Source: Nocardia uniformis NBRC 13702
GTDB lineage: Bacteria > Actinomycetota > Actinomycetes > Mycobacteriales > Mycobacteriaceae
Length of the DNA stretch: 64,000 nt
Assembly: GCF_001613345.1 (NCBI RefSeq)
Contig: NZ_BDCE01000033.1
Coordinates: 62,001-126,000 of the forward strand
Direction: 5' to 3'
Part shown: positions 28,301-32,951 of the stretch, one piece after another
How the letters are laid out: each line of letters opens with the position of its first letter
Numbering within the stretch: the stretch's first letter is position 1
Translations under genes and position numbers: made by a program
Notes under the pieces: model-generated
Seen by the model: only the letters and a program-made list of their open reading frames with translations
Told to the model about the DNA's origin: nothing
Database searches by the model: none

Positions 28301-31300
28301 CCGGACCGACCGAATCCGGGTCCAGCTGGGTAATGGCAGGGTTGCCCGTGTGCGCGGCGGCGCTCCACGTCGCGGTCACAGCGCAATTGTTCTGCGCCGG
28401 TTGGGGCGCGGAGGCCGGGTCGGGGGCCGGACCGGCATACGGTGCGGAACCGACCTGGTCGGCGGCTATGACGTCGAGGCGGTACATGGCACTGGTCGGT
28501 ACCCCCTGCGGTGGCTTGTCCCGATTCGGAACCGCCGGCTCGACCAGGCCGAAGAGGCCGGGCACATCGGTCGCGACGTGCAGGCGCACGTTGTTGCCGA
28601 AATGCCCCGCTTTGATATTCGGAGCCTGGTCGAGACCCGTCATGACCACATCGCCGGCCAGACCGCTGAGCCGTCCCTTCGCACCCGCGATTTTCGCCAC
28701 GTCGATGCCGTAGTGGTGGGCGAAGATCTTGATCGTGGGTTTTCCCGCCGGGGAATCCGCGCGCAACGCGTTCACGGCGGCGATATCCCGCACCAGCAGT
28801 CCAGCTCCCGACCGCGCTCGGGCCAGGCCGGTCACCTGTGTTATGCCCTTGCGGCCGGCGCTGGGCACGTCGTAGCCGATCCAGGAGATGGTCGCGATCG
28901 TTTCGCCGGGGCGCGCCCGCCCAGCTGCCGCGCCGTGCTGGGTCATGGCCCCACCGAGTGGTGTACCGAGATTCGCGACGGACTGGCCACGCCCCGGCAC
29001 ATGCAGGGACACATGGGTCGCCGTGAGAACATCGCCGATTGCCACGACAGCGCGGCCCTTGCCGCCGAACGCGGTCGAATCGTAGGCAAGCACGTGCACA
29101 TTCGGCGTCGAGGGCATGGCGGCTGCCGTCGCCTGCGCCTCGGCGAGCGCCCGCACGGTCGCGCGGAGATTCTTCAGCTGCTGGCGCTCCGACCGGTCGA
29201 GCTCGCCGCGGCGGCTGAGCAGATCCGACAGCTCGCGCGCGATCTGTAGCCGGCTGGCCTGGTTCACTGCGGGCGGGTCGATACCTGGCGCATTGCTGAT
29301 GACCGCGGGATGCACCCGAATCATCGCCTGCTGCTGTTCCGGGGTGAGCGAGTTCCACCACTGCTTGTTCGCGGTGGTCCGTTCCTCGGACTTGGTAGCG
29401 ACATTCTCGCCGTCGGGGTTGGCGTGCAGCAGATCCCCGGCCCTGGCATCCGAATGCAGTCGCGCCAGTGCGACTTTCGCCAGATCACGCTCGGCACGGG
29501 TCGCTTGTGAGAAGTCTTCCGGCAACACCTGGGGCGGGTCGGTCCGCCGCCCGCTCTCGGAGTCGGCGTCGCTGACGGCGTCGGAATCACTGTCGGAATC
29601 ACTGTCCGGCGCGGCCGGCCGTCCGGAGTCTGCCCGTACCGGACCGGCTGCCGGGCTCGGGGCAGCGGGCGCGGGCGGGACGGGAGCCAGACCGTCCTTC
29701 GGGGCCACTCCGGTATCGGCGTCAGAGTTGGGGTCGGTATTGGTATTCGCTTGCGAGACTTGCGACTTCGCGCCATCGGTGGTGTCGACGTCCGCGGGGA
29801 GCGCGGACACCCCGTCTTGATCCGCACCGGTAGTGGTATCGGTGTTCGCGCGTGGGGGCTCAACACCGGTCGTTCCGGCCTGGACGGGTACGGCGGGATC
29901 AGTGCTCGCACCGACGGACGCGGATGCTGCCGCGACACCAGCAGTAGGCACAGCCGGTTGCGCGCTTGCTACCGGATCTCCCACTGGGGCAGTCGGTGAA
30001 CTTCCGGCTTCCGTTCTGCCAGAACTAGTTTCGCCTGTCGCCGTCGTCGGAGTGCTGACCCGCGGTTCTGTGGCGGGGTTGACTGGTCGGCCCGGGCCCG
30101 ACGTCGCCGGATTGGAGGACGAGGCCGACGAGGTGGTGGGAGACGACCCGGTCGCAGCATTGGTGGCGGGCGACGGGGTCGCACTGGAGGCCGCTGCGGC
30201 ACCGGCGGGAGCACCAGCGGCGGCCGGCGCTCCGGGCATGGCGGCTCCGGGCATGGACGACCCCGATGTGGCCGGGGTTCCGCCAGGCTGAGTACTGGCG
30301 GTGGGTTCGGATCCCAGAGTCGGTGTGGAACCGCTCGGCGATGTGCTTCCCTCCACGCCGCCACGGCTGCCCGCACCAGCGTTTTCACCCTCGGATTCGC
30401 CGGTGGGCCCCCCGCTGCGGGAGTCGTTCGATCCAGTGGGGCTCGAATCGCTTGCCCCGGACTGTGAATCGCCCGAGGTACTACCACCCGTGTCACTCGA
30501 ACTGCCAGAGTTCGAACTATCGCCACGGGAGTCGGTCGATCCGCTGGAGCCGGAATCGGACGGATTACCCTGCGAGGAGCCGGAATTCGAGTTGTTCGAG
30601 CCGCTGTCGGATGTGCTCGAACTGCCACTGTCAGCGCCGGAGCTGCCGTTTCCACTGCTATCGCCGCGGTTGCCAGCACCTGGAGCGGCCGCCGGGGCGT
30701 CACTCGATTGCGCCCCACTGGACGGCGTGCTGCTCTGGTTGTTGCCGCCGGTTCCCGAGTCACCGGCCGGGGAGCTGCCATTGTTTCCGGCCGGAGTGGT
30801 CGAGGTGCCACCGTTCGCGGACGAGCCACCATTCGACGAGTTGGACGCGCTGTTATTCGGCGACGAGCCATCATTGACACCGACGTTCGCGGGGTTGTTG
30901 GCACCGATATTGGAGTTGGGCTGCGGGTTGTTGACGGGCATCGGCCCGCCGCCGTAGTCCGACATATTGCGGTAGCCGTAAATGCCACTGGGACCCATAC
31001 CGGACAGTGCGCCGCCGGTGAGCATGCGCGGATCGAAATCCCAGTTGTCGGTGATCAATCCGGTGGCCACGTACGCGCCGCCCGCACCGGCCAACCCGGC
31101 GCCCGCGCCGGTAACCAGGCCTTTGATGGATCCCTGGAAGCCGCTGTCTCCCAGGGGTGTCTTGTTCATGAGATTGTGCATCGCGTGGCCGCCGGCACCG
31201 CCGGCCGCTCCGGCCCAGGCGGAGATCTGGGCGTTCTGTTTGACCGCCCCCCAGTCGATCTTGTCCTGGTAGCCGTCGTCCACCAGCATTTTCTGCACGA

Positions 31301-31889
31301 CCACTTCCTGCGAGGTGCCCTGCAGGACCTCGACGAAGGCCTCCTGCACGATCTCGTAGACGAAACGCGTCACGAACCGCTTGGCAGCCTCGGAAACCGC
31401 CAGCCTGGCCAGCAGACTCCCGATAATGCGCTGCAGCAGCCGGCCCATCCACCGAAAGACGAGCTGGGTCCTGGCAATCGCGACAGCCTGCACGAACGGC
31501 CCACCCGGACCGGCAAGCCAGGCGTACATCAGTTCACCGAACAGCCAGCCGAGGGCAAAGATGCCATTGAGCTTGTTGGAGCGAATCTGCCCGGCGAACT
31601 GAACCGCCGCGTCACCGGCGTCGTCGTAGCCTTTGGCCAATTCCTCCAGCGCCGAACGGATCTCCTTGAGCGCCTCATCCATCTGCTCACGACCCTCGCC
31701 GGCCGGATAGGCATTCTTGGTCGAAGCGGCGGCGATATCGGCGTCACCGACGATGTCGGAGCGAATCTGGTCGGCGAGATTGCGCAACGTCTCGCCCATC
31801 TGCTTCTGCAGATCTTCGTTACCGTGCGGCCAGTCGGTACCCGCCACCCATTCCAGCCACTCCAGCCAGGGCGGGATCATTATCGCCAT
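13317..31889 (-). CDS. Giant 1: type VII polymorphic multi-enzyme effector (6190 aa)
   Basis: One uninterrupted 18.6-kb frame. Domains in order (approximate residues): CpnT-like/WXG100-like N-domain (1-330); Ser/Gly/Asn-rich linker (330-785); first helical plus DUF1023-type hydrolase module (790-1150); papain-fold deamidase A (C1169, H1258); four more hydrolase modules (nucleophile positions 1650, 2132, 2665, 3148); GDPD (3340-3635); deamidase B (3650-3785); PI3/4-kinase-like 1 (3830-4070) and 2 (4160-4405); deamidase C (4430-4575); nucleotidyltransferase (4600-4750); GHKL ATPase (4765-4895); kinase-like 3 (4925-5165); PptT-like phosphopantetheinyl transferase (5180-5400); methyltransferase-like region (5840-6030); C-terminal conserved tail (6085-6190). 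The N-domain and the WXG/YbaB genes just upstream imply ESX export. The ATG at 31889 follows a GAGG box; ATG 31880 is an alternative. The likely role is an antagonistic or host-directed effector, but a processed polyprotein is possible. Confidence 0.9.
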   Translation of the reverse strand: MAIMIPPWLEWLEWVAGTDWPHGNEDLQKQMGETLRNLADQIRSDIVGDADIAAASTKNAYPAGEGREQMDEALKEIRSALEELAKGYDDAGDAAVQFAGQIRSNKLNGIFALGWLFGELMYAWLAGPGGPFVQAVAIARTQLVFRWMGRLLQRIIGSLLARLAVSEAAKRFVTRFVYEIVQEAFVEVLQGTSQEVVVQKMLVDDGYQDKIDWGAVKQNAQISAWAGAAGGAGGHAMHNLMNKTPLGDSGFQGSIKGLVTGAGAGLAGAGGAYVATGLITDNWDFDPRMLTGGALSGMGPSGIYGYRNMSDYGGGPMPVNNPQPNSNIGANNPANVGVNDGSSPNNSASNSSNGGSSANGGTSTTPAGNNGSSPAGDSGTGGNNQSSTPSSGAQSSDAPAAAPGAGNRGDSSGNGSSGADSGSSSTSDSGSNNSNSGSSQGNPSDSGSSGSTDSRGDSSNSGSSSDTGGSTSGDSQSGASDSSPTGSNDSRSGGPTGESEGENAGAGSRGGVEGSTSPSGSTPTLGSEPTASTQPGGTPATSGSSMPGAAMPGAPAAAGAPAGAAAASSATPSPATNAATGSSPTTSSASSSNPATSGPGRPVNPATEPRVSTPTTATGETSSGRTEAGSSPTAPVGDPVASAQPAVPTAGVAAASASVGASTDPAVPVQAGTTGVEPPRANTDTTTGADQDGVSALPADVDTTDGAKSQVSQANTNTDPNSDADTGVAPKDGLAPVPPAPAAPSPAAGPVRADSGRPAAPDSDSDSDSDAVSDADSESGRRTDPPQVLPEDFSQATRAERDLAKVALARLHSDARAGDLLHANPDGENVATKSEERTTANKQWWNSLTPEQQQAMIRVHPAVISNAPGIDPPAVNQASRLQIARELSDLLSRRGELDRSERQQLKNLRATVRALAEAQATAAAMPSTPNVHVLAYDSTAFGGKGRAVVAIGDVLTATHVSLHVPGRGQSVANLGTPLGGAMTQHGAAAGRARPGETIATISWIGYDVPSAGRKGITQVTGLARARSGAGLLVRDIAAVNALRADSPAGKPTIKIFAHHYGIDVAKIAGAKGRLSGLAGDVVMTGLDQAPNIKAGHFGNNVRLHVATDVPGLFGLVEPAVPNRDKPPQGVPTSAMYRLDVIAADQVGSAPYAGPAPDPASAPQPAQNNCAVTATWSAAAHTGNPAITQLDPDSVGPDGVTWQQLQAAAGGDLTPVTGTRKRSAHQMIADGLKHLAGKSAVLVVDAQRGPVDEHGVGAHGYVMYHDPDTGKIMVDDPRTGPPFEFDPNNAPDVDGTWGVFYGADGELLRPRSGLGTDGAPRPSSRVGQTDDDAEVSDGSAPVPTPSDPDTTVSEPDLGLPDVAPPEPGALPPDRPVTPDERALAQAALDQLEPGASPTRLLHGEPDTDLMTDARTRADENARWWDSLHPPGEPTGRLSTSQEVLVRVHPEIIGNADGIPADIRDRANRLAMERELADLRDRPVKQLSKTELQRLANLENTVTALADADRMAREVAQHTGESSPPVHVLSYDSGIFGGKGRAVVAIGDVDTATSVSWHVPGVKTSLRKLAWNLDFARNHYQVTAGKYNGSVASIAWLGYDAPTSKLKAFTMGPAKTGGALLARDIAAFNAGRAARAGDGAVAAPTNHVFGHSYGSTTTSAAGAGARLRDEVATITLAASPGAGPVNHAREFGIRAQNVYVASLASDPVTWIGGNKAGRFSRIFGIGIDPAAAAFGARRVTAEYPNLPKFRDPRKIHTQYYDFTDGSRTVPTEALENFGRIAAGLGDTTTREPRRTGDDDANVFTRVLRGVPKIDPAATAAIDDGSRGHRGTDTEAPPDLAETGVPTMDPGSVLPTDPHPTDADRTVAQRAMDRRAETAGQPTGATLEQLLLHGDYSDDNATAPARAQALANAHWWQSLSLRQQGAVLAVHPEVLGNADGIPATVRDQANRLSVVRDLTDLRGRDFGKLSPEQQQQLRNLETTVAALVDAERQAREVTQRGDRAAPSVHLLSYDATAFGGKGRAVLAFGNVDTADVVSWHVPGMKTKLQELWWNAKFARNHYEATLDSNPDGSVASIAWLGYDAPAGFSDAFRTTQAEAGGTLLARDISAFNATRALAADQDGPPLPVNHIYGHSYGSTTTSFAGRDGRLAGEVGTITLAASPGAGPIGHAAQFGIGLNNVFVASMSTDPITWLGANRTNPRLGLGIDPSVEGFGARRVASEFPDTQRFSDPKKHHKQYYEFVDSARTRPTESLANFGRIAAGRADAVTTEQHRPGEGDPAVLRRALAGAPKTDPAATAGIADGTHGFRTLSEGATDSGTVLPGDPGTTTRERDVARAAFDRRATMVGLDPGSAPQQLLVHPDYAAGDITAVSEHTAANARWWQSLSDAEQVAVLRTYPELVGNADGIPAKTRNDALRLVIRREWGSLGSQIDSPDLRRRLFGSTRAGDLDDGKHRMLLRLLFQSDQDVNEGNGRSAVQRGDTEKQPGMVFKRPAPLKELLKTLDAQQKQQLSNLIAMTEMLTAADRRAIDLPGSPPVQLLSYNSTVFYGDGRAIISYGDIDAADSVSCLVPGLETTMQTMPLSLTAAGNHYDATARSAPGQRVASIAWLGYDAPSGGRKWAEYAQQGPAQDGGRRLWRDVVAFNASRRFLAENGGTAEVGIHLFGHGYGSTLLGHAGANGLLAGQVASITLVGSPGVGPVTRAADFGIGADNVYVATASVDRLAWRGADNTNDLSSGRRQFLGIDPATADFGAVRIRAELPADPRFVAGLQERTQYFWFTDRSHATPTEALANFARIATGRGDQVTLETHRPGAHESTEIHGRTTNMAIDPAMSRSGVVQPTPGQDAAARAALATLAPDATPGDLLPPDPSGGARVAQDAAAAAKQHGLSAKAQRAAEVAAYEANARELAEASRTHADRMARWWDSLTDAERAALPLVLPDEIAANPGLPAEVRDRANRLRMTRDFEAFLARRRPGRGVIESLFTPGELTPDERAHLANLIDTRRALSDADAQAQSMPGKPKVRVLSYDATAFGSRGRAIVAIGDIDAADSVFWLVPGIKTTVQKLGGYLNWVGNFREAAMRKAPDKNIAGIVWIGYETPDIDANTPKPHKAREGGLRLLSDVTGFASRRGYLAATDGPPLPEHRVVGHSYGTPTTSWSAVGGILAGVVNQVVLLASPGAGPMRHATDFGLGAQNLYVATSTADPIGRLGGAAPGITNRVLRFVKKLGLGVDPTVEEFGARRFESELPRRPEFTGLVNAHRGYYQYDDGSAEIPTEPLNNVAEVLAGRGDGLPLAPARPKKTLRQRVKFWSTVDPENVREARVQEPLPPWADPSAPESPQPPRITAHRGGRALWAENTLGAFDNAMRLGVDSIELDVGMTRDGVPVIHHDQNIDGGTARDTDPVRPNDREYPYVGKAIGDLDFDQIRTLDTGVTHEGFADTQDPLRGSRIPSLEEAARLAAGRGVTLDVEIKVDPSWSDARVRQLVLATAEIMNSHGVPYRMRSFDWRVLAEAAALPDSMTPPLDRVALISPRTATPAWMNGRDAGVSVRDRLRGMLAQRLGRPHAFGGDIPGAARAAGATVVSPDGSMVTPEFMSLASDLPVSVWTVNSRADMTRLIDLGVAELITDRPDLLRTVLSDRGMELPPPAEPNNDCAPWALADLQARTGSTTITVPQTVGPNGLSARQLEEHAGGRLRPADDYQAVVDRLRTLGDGAQAIVVDEYHGGTDRYGVGAHAYVLSNENSTIVVRDLMVAQPHGFPPRTHRDVRGTWALYFDRFGVAADPLVPDAADTEARPRTRIGATDPVTPSEEGRSEQRPPGDRSELDPDVGRREWDELEQSILDKGDPVSIDLIASGDSGHGNAVYRVEFADGSVYVYKPLTGHAPGGISVPPSGPPIREAAFYRMAQIFGFGLVPPTILWNGPRGPGSLQAFVADTTPRLPVSGYTTPEQHMMAVLDYVGANLDRNGFNYLTGPDGRVVPIDHETTFPTHAGQPGIRSGFVAQHLSTALDPDVLRMVRGVDPEQFAAMLTEIGIEPDAVTGAVDRLREIQSEGKITKAAWPGKISDVKTAAEWAALAAGPPETSTATTRQQPGEVGPPTRTPDPGDTDPRVPDKQKPTGWRRLLGRFTRGAQPEVAGPDTSVTARSTDGSAAVGPADAPPWAADEQAMADRGPVVDVMPLSPHLHVHQAFRVEFADGSVWVYKPGSGEDTVRLRVPPSGLAAREVFTYRLDRLLRFGLVPPTVMFEGSHGPGSLMRFVSRTSPGRRPAEYTADEAAMMAVLDYISGASDRNRSNYLTSETGGIVPIDHGQTAPVDGNTFSQPPEFMPADAGTLDRHGMLSEFVLEALDHRLPRSVLARVRALDPAAVESMMLDLGLERGAVDGVLARLAEVQNNGRITGAAWLDLDRSNLDQGVLVPRGAGDGLTHPVSDPAPYNACAWRNLHRLFDRFRHEAINPPDAPPGPAGMTAGQLEDAAGGRLQKFDSHNDYEALLNELGEGAALLVVDRLVGPVDEHGVGAHSYLITHDADGINVYDPETGRTQPFRTWGPTRDTEATFAVVYHPDGTPARPTAEHAPSPDRIEVGIGATDPGGQAAPRRPLPDDVAAFINQLRDFGCEAAALGDHAANVYRAEPRPTIDIDLAIRELGDLPERLTTLGYRVDTVADEDGDIYQVRVHGNGVSADLLVAETPLRHGALDRAVDGVMSVEDTMLFKLVTGRPKDRADIADILAAGHALDTAYIQRHAAEWEVTAAWRALADAAGVDPGGPVHRVEIPIVQGDTDSLAESRQTIRDLMADWTDPDQLDLAVLLTSELVGNVPRHAQTDGQFVVTVIGEPGQRVLRVEVSDENPTVPERREAGLDDDSGRGMQFLEMFAHVTGVDVHPGAIFAKTIWFEFHETPPSAVTDSVSGDSPGAAGRSRDGAETSGHLPWIMSPAELAALGPVTDTEQMDDFGNMFRVEFADGTRRVYRTDLDPGEMEMYQIPSSGLPRREAAMSALDLLLDAGLVPRVRLWQGPHGLGSLTDFVPHLPGVPIEEYPTVQRQLAAVLDYLAGHIDRNPSNWATLPPPSDADSTPKHLILFDNTDVLPEGPESFTFTDDVDGALIGRIRSPFVLSALNETLDSAVMARVSALDAGTLRQLMQGLDIETDAIDGMLERLHEIQTQGMITGEAWPGLGVHGGPGAIGTLLSEAEIHTAEIVGRDPNATLLAEEREALVTDKTSDKRLREITQARTAARQALNSLGHTEVPVLRGPKREPIWPDGVVGSITHKEGYYAAAVADAGEVRSIGIDAEDHAALPEAALSPAALPEELAWLQEVGEQGGVHWDRVLFSAKESVYKAWFPLTGRYLGFHDAHLTFDPEAGTFHVRLLVDGATHSGPPLTEMTGRFVVRDGFILTAVTVPHEPTADTEINTPATEPAALTRRLRAPELPDLEPGTLRAEILDNLRIVIPDGMRWNREQQCFVLPDRREVHVGIGPVADSSVTAVHNRPDGGHDLTVSPQVRDIDVARAVASRLAEVAGSPHGEVLSGPLAELKVIAAHLDRARFDPSRLDELSGLWRDLADLVVWLDRHPDVGDWRAALTEHAPPLARWLALEETGAMGHRPGFGPDLTIADYEASRAAHLDRLSGALPGEEGLDVRRAESLTLHGRMREELARRIFDPIFGGPDRELLRRLVPSEILYSELDRLNAAINDPWLTGPERLAALDAAITEFENSPNLPERVRDLIDIGRTRHAAATFAVGPDLTAAVLDHTTGRVELGQDGPGHQVGEQTTVDDFLRGIDRANQAAAALGLDVEYVAVIHRPVDGRSLVEVLSRPQPQHRLPAARNEPVYLSAPRPAVPAAAQGGHTIEIGDGRGGFGAEMLPTADRRGGGLLLQTFPDTYVLAAQRRRDLGILDPAPLTPPGSVTVFGDMLSIGAVLNTDDNQGVARVFVNNVRARLDDSAYEVLVRTLNTVLAPGGRVEIQWDMKPATPGGEPGDRGHIRGDLLMEAVRRMSPEIRAAFRVVQDHEFSGPGNRNYLYTGEASARNRIDQPASHPVSQPDRRMVIEFDPTGTHSAPVTEPYGHEFTPRMPHDRSPEALEQPTGDPNTAHLPSLRQHYIAEVEALTAYEASLIAEGASEEEIARALQQERREIGEFYKGETPEPQASRIRARNLEKYGDPLGPTVEYLRRKGLSWAQIIDGSKRPGGGDLGLNK
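13320..13640 (-). other. Giant 1 C-terminal tail, candidate toxin tip
   Basis: The last about 105 residues are helical with the phrases RARNLEKYGDPLGPT and AQIIDGSKRPGGGDLGL. I recall similar closing phrases from RHS-type polymorphic toxins but cannot name a family. In such proteins the variable C-terminal tip is the toxin, and the overlapping downstream gene would then be its immunity. Confidence 0.45.
13810..14370 (-). other. Giant 1 methyltransferase-like Rossmann region
   Basis: The order TIEIGDGRGGFG (glycine-rich SAM loop), VFGDML, RVFVNNV and LAPGGRVEIQW follows the motif I / II / post-II pattern of class I SAM-dependent methyltransferases. The match is by pattern only; the substrate is unknown. 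Confidence 0.5.
15690..16360 (-). other. Giant 1 PptT-like 4'-phosphopantetheinyl transferase domain
   Basis: About 220 residues align over the whole length with the actinobacterial PptT/EntD-type transferase. Signature elements are WPDGVVGSITHKEGY, the Mg-binding IGIDAEDH, and FSAKESVYKAWFPLTGRYLG, with SGPPLT near the end. These enzymes move phosphopantetheine from CoA to a serine of acyl carrier proteins. All core catalytic residues (Asp of GIDAE, Glu and Lys of KESxYKAW) are present, so activity is expected. Confidence 0.88.
16380..17110 (-). other. Giant 1 kinase-like domain 3 (PI3/4K-like, Lys replaced)
   Basis: This is homologous to the kinase-like domains 1 and 2, with FRVEFADGTRRVYR, HIDRNPSNW and ILFDNTD. 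The nucleotide-binding lysine of the YVYKP motif in the other copies is Arg here (VYRT), so activity may be reduced or lost. The catalytic DRN and metal-binding positions remain. Confidence 0.65.
17205..17600 (-). other. Giant 1 GHKL (RsbW-like) ATPase domain
   Basis: The N-box-like ELVGNVPRHA, a VSDENPTVP loop and GRGMQFLE follow the layout of anti-sigma-factor kinases and related HATPase_c_2 domains. The N-box has Pro where Val/Ala is usual, but the metal-binding Asn is kept. Confidence 0.75.
17640..18100 (-). other. Giant 1 nucleotidyltransferase domain
   Basis: The RPTIDIDLAI motif (R-x-T-x-DID), an upstream GDHAANVYR and the later KDRADIADILA fit small nucleotidyltransferases of the DUF6036/AbiEii-like type. 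The active-site aspartate pair is present. Such domains can transfer NMPs to proteins or RNA. Confidence 0.75.
18170..18610 (-). other. Giant 1 papain-fold deamidase-like domain C
   Basis: The Cys-His-Asp triad is readable as YNACAW, GVGAHSYL and NVYDPETG, as in the Tox-PL/protein-glutaminase family. The domain is followed by the recurring IGATDP phrase. Confidence 0.7.
18660..20400 (-). other. Giant 1 kinase-like domains 1 and 2 (PI3/4K-like)
   Basis: Two tandem domains (about 19690-20400 and 18660-19420) share a strand with the ATP lysine (ADGSVYVYKP, ADGSVWVYKP), a REA/REV helix, a GPGSL hinge, the catalytic loop (LDRNGFNYL, SDRNRSNYL) and the metal motif (VPIDHETTF, VPIDHGQTA). This layout is that of the PI3/PI4-kinase and HipA-like atypical kinases. 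Confidence 0.7.
20545..20950 (-). other. Giant 1 papain-fold deamidase-like domain B
   Basis: The cysteine lies in NNDCAPWA, histidine in GVGAHAYV and aspartate in IVVRDLMV, giving the Tox-PL-type triad. GPNGLSARQLEEHAGG is the internal phrase shared with copies A and C. Confidence 0.68.
20985..21880 (-). other. Giant 1 glycerophosphodiester phosphodiesterase domain
   Basis: A complete GDPD TIM-barrel pattern: ITAHRGG, AENTLGAF, SIELDVGMTRDGVPVIHHD, LDVEIKV and a closing VWTVNSR ... ELITDRPDLL. The catalytic His pair and the metal-binding Glu/Asp are present. The domain cleaves glycerophosphodiesters to glycerol-3-phosphate and an alcohol. Confidence 0.9.
22020..29530 (-). repeat. Giant 1 five-fold array of helical plus DUF1023-type hydrolase modules
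   Basis: Five homologous units, each with a helical part (WW-SL, HPExxGNADGIPA, RDxANRL) and an alpha/beta-hydrolase part (SYDxxxFGGKGRAVVAIGD, SxAWLGYDAP, nucleophile elbow, SPGAGP). Units 2-5 recur every about 480-530 residues. The elbow reads AHHYG, GHSYG, GHSYG, GHGYG, GHSYG from first to fifth. Deamidase A lies between units 1 and 2 at about 27960-28400. Confidence 0.88.
27960..28400 (-). other. Giant 1 papain-fold deamidase-like domain A
   Basis: The triad C1169 (QNNCAVTATW), H1258 (GVGAHGYV) and Asp in IMVDDPRTG matches the Tox-PL/protein-glutaminase papain fold, typical of secreted toxins that deamidate glutamine in target proteins. Confidence 0.78.
30900..31889 (-). other. Giant 1 CpnT-like/WXG100-like N-terminal domain
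   Basis: The opening PPWLEWLEWVAGTDWPHGNED and the following helices, hydrophobic segment and Gly/Ala-rich GAGAGLAGAGGAY stretch resemble the N-domain seen on many actinobacterial ESX polymorphic toxins. Giant 2 begins with the same pattern (LKWLEWVAGSEWPHGDED). Confidence 0.8.
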
Positions 31890-31907
31890 AGTCGAGCCGA
31901 CCTCGCG

Positions 31908-32426
31908 TCACCAGCTGGAATCGGTGACTCCCCGAGCCTGTTCGCGCTTGCGATGGTGTTCGTACTGCTCGACATCGGTGAACGTCATGACCGGATCTGC
32001 CTCGTCCTCAGCACGTTCCGGGGATCCGGGTGCGGCGAGCGATACCGGTGGTTCCAGCGGAACCTCGGCATCGAGATCTGGTAGCCCCTCGATCACATCG
32101 CTGAGTTTCGGCAATCGTGCCCGCTGGTCGATCAGGGGTGCGGTGAGATCGGCGGTCTTGCGCGCCACTTCGGCGGCGGCGGCCTGCGTGGTCCGGGTGA
32201 AGGTGCGGGCGAGTGCCTCGTAGGTCAATTCGTCTATGTCGGAGGAGAACTTGGTGTCGATGACGACCCCATTGGCGTTCACGGTCACCGTGACACGCTT
32301 ATCGGGCGAGGTCGCGCTGGCGGTGAGCTGTACCCGCTGTCGCTGTGCTTCCGCTACGGTGCGCATCTGTTGCCGGAAGGTCTCCAGCAGATCCGACATC
32401 TCGCCCGACGCGCCCTCGTTCACCAT
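31908..32426 (-). CDS. YbaB/EbfC-like protein with conserved GVTDSSW tail
   Basis: A 172-aa protein. Residues about 10-100 are a YbaB-like core (RVTVTVNANGVVIDTKFSSD then a helical segment). The rest is acidic and probably unstructured, closing with FTDVEQYEHHRK and GVTDSSW at the very end. The paralogue at 53891-54430 keeps the same core and the same ending (GVTESSW). It lies 18 bp upstream of giant 1 and almost certainly shares its transcript. The role is unknown; a chaperone or adaptor for the giant is plausible. The ATG at 32426 has a GAGGG box. Confidence 0.82.
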   Translation of the reverse strand: MVNEGASGEMSDLLETFRQQMRTVAEAQRQRVQLTASATSPDKRVTVTVNANGVVIDTKFSSDIDELTYEALARTFTRTTQAAAAEVARKTADLTAPLIDQRARLPKLSDVIEGLPDLDAEVPLEPPVSLAAPGSPERAEDEADPVMTFTDVEQYEHHRKREQARGVTDSSW

Positions 32427-32520
32427 TTCGAGCCCTCATCGCCAGCCGGCCGCACCGGCATCCGCACCATGTTCTTGTTCCAACTCAGCCGTTTCCAACC
32501 AACCGTGCGCTGGCTCAGCG

Positions 32521-32835
32521 CTACGTCTGGAAGCCCAACGTCCCGGCGTCTTCGGCGTTGTCGAGGGCCTTGGCGCCGTTGTACTGGCCCTTTGCCTGCT
32601 CCTTGTACGACTCGGCCATGCTTTCGGCACCCTCGATGAGGTTCTTCATTCGGGCGTTGAATCCGTCTGGGCCTTCGGCGAATTGAGCGCCGAACTTGTC
32701 GTCTCCCCAGGCCGCCGTCCCGACTGCGAAGGCATTCTCCGCAGCACGAATGATCCCGCGCAAGCCACCTTGGACGGCCTCATTGTCTCCGGCGGCCGTG
32801 CGTAGCTTCTCCGTGTACACCTCGATCTCGGACAT
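32521..32835 (-). CDS. WXG100-like protein of the giant 1 module
   Basis: A 104-aa helical protein with the turn motif AAWGDDKFGAQFAEG, W-G-D in place of the strict W-x-G. It is clearly paralogous to the gene at 54450-54764 (APWGDDKIGTQFSEG) and occupies the same place, in front of a YbaB-like gene and a giant. It probably forms an export or assembly partner of the giant. The 116-bp gap upstream holds a short inverted repeat (TTACC-GACC-GGTAA at 32922-32935), which could end the preceding gene. Confidence 0.82.
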   Translation of the reverse strand: MSEIEVYTEKLRTAAGDNEAVQGGLRGIIRAAENAFAVGTAAWGDDKFGAQFAEGPDGFNARMKNLIEGAESMAESYKEQAKGQYNGAKALDNAEDAGTLGFQT

Positions 32836-32951
32836 GCTGAACCTCGCGCGCTCGCTACAACATTCGGAAGTCGATCATTACATGAACAAGCAATGACCGG
32901 GAAGCGAACCCGAAATCTTAATTACCGACCGGTAACTGATCTCGCCTGCCA

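Noticed and set aside
32922..32935. TTACC-GACC-GGTAA inverted repeat
   Set aside because: Short arms; it could be a weak terminator or an operator and cannot be decided by eye.
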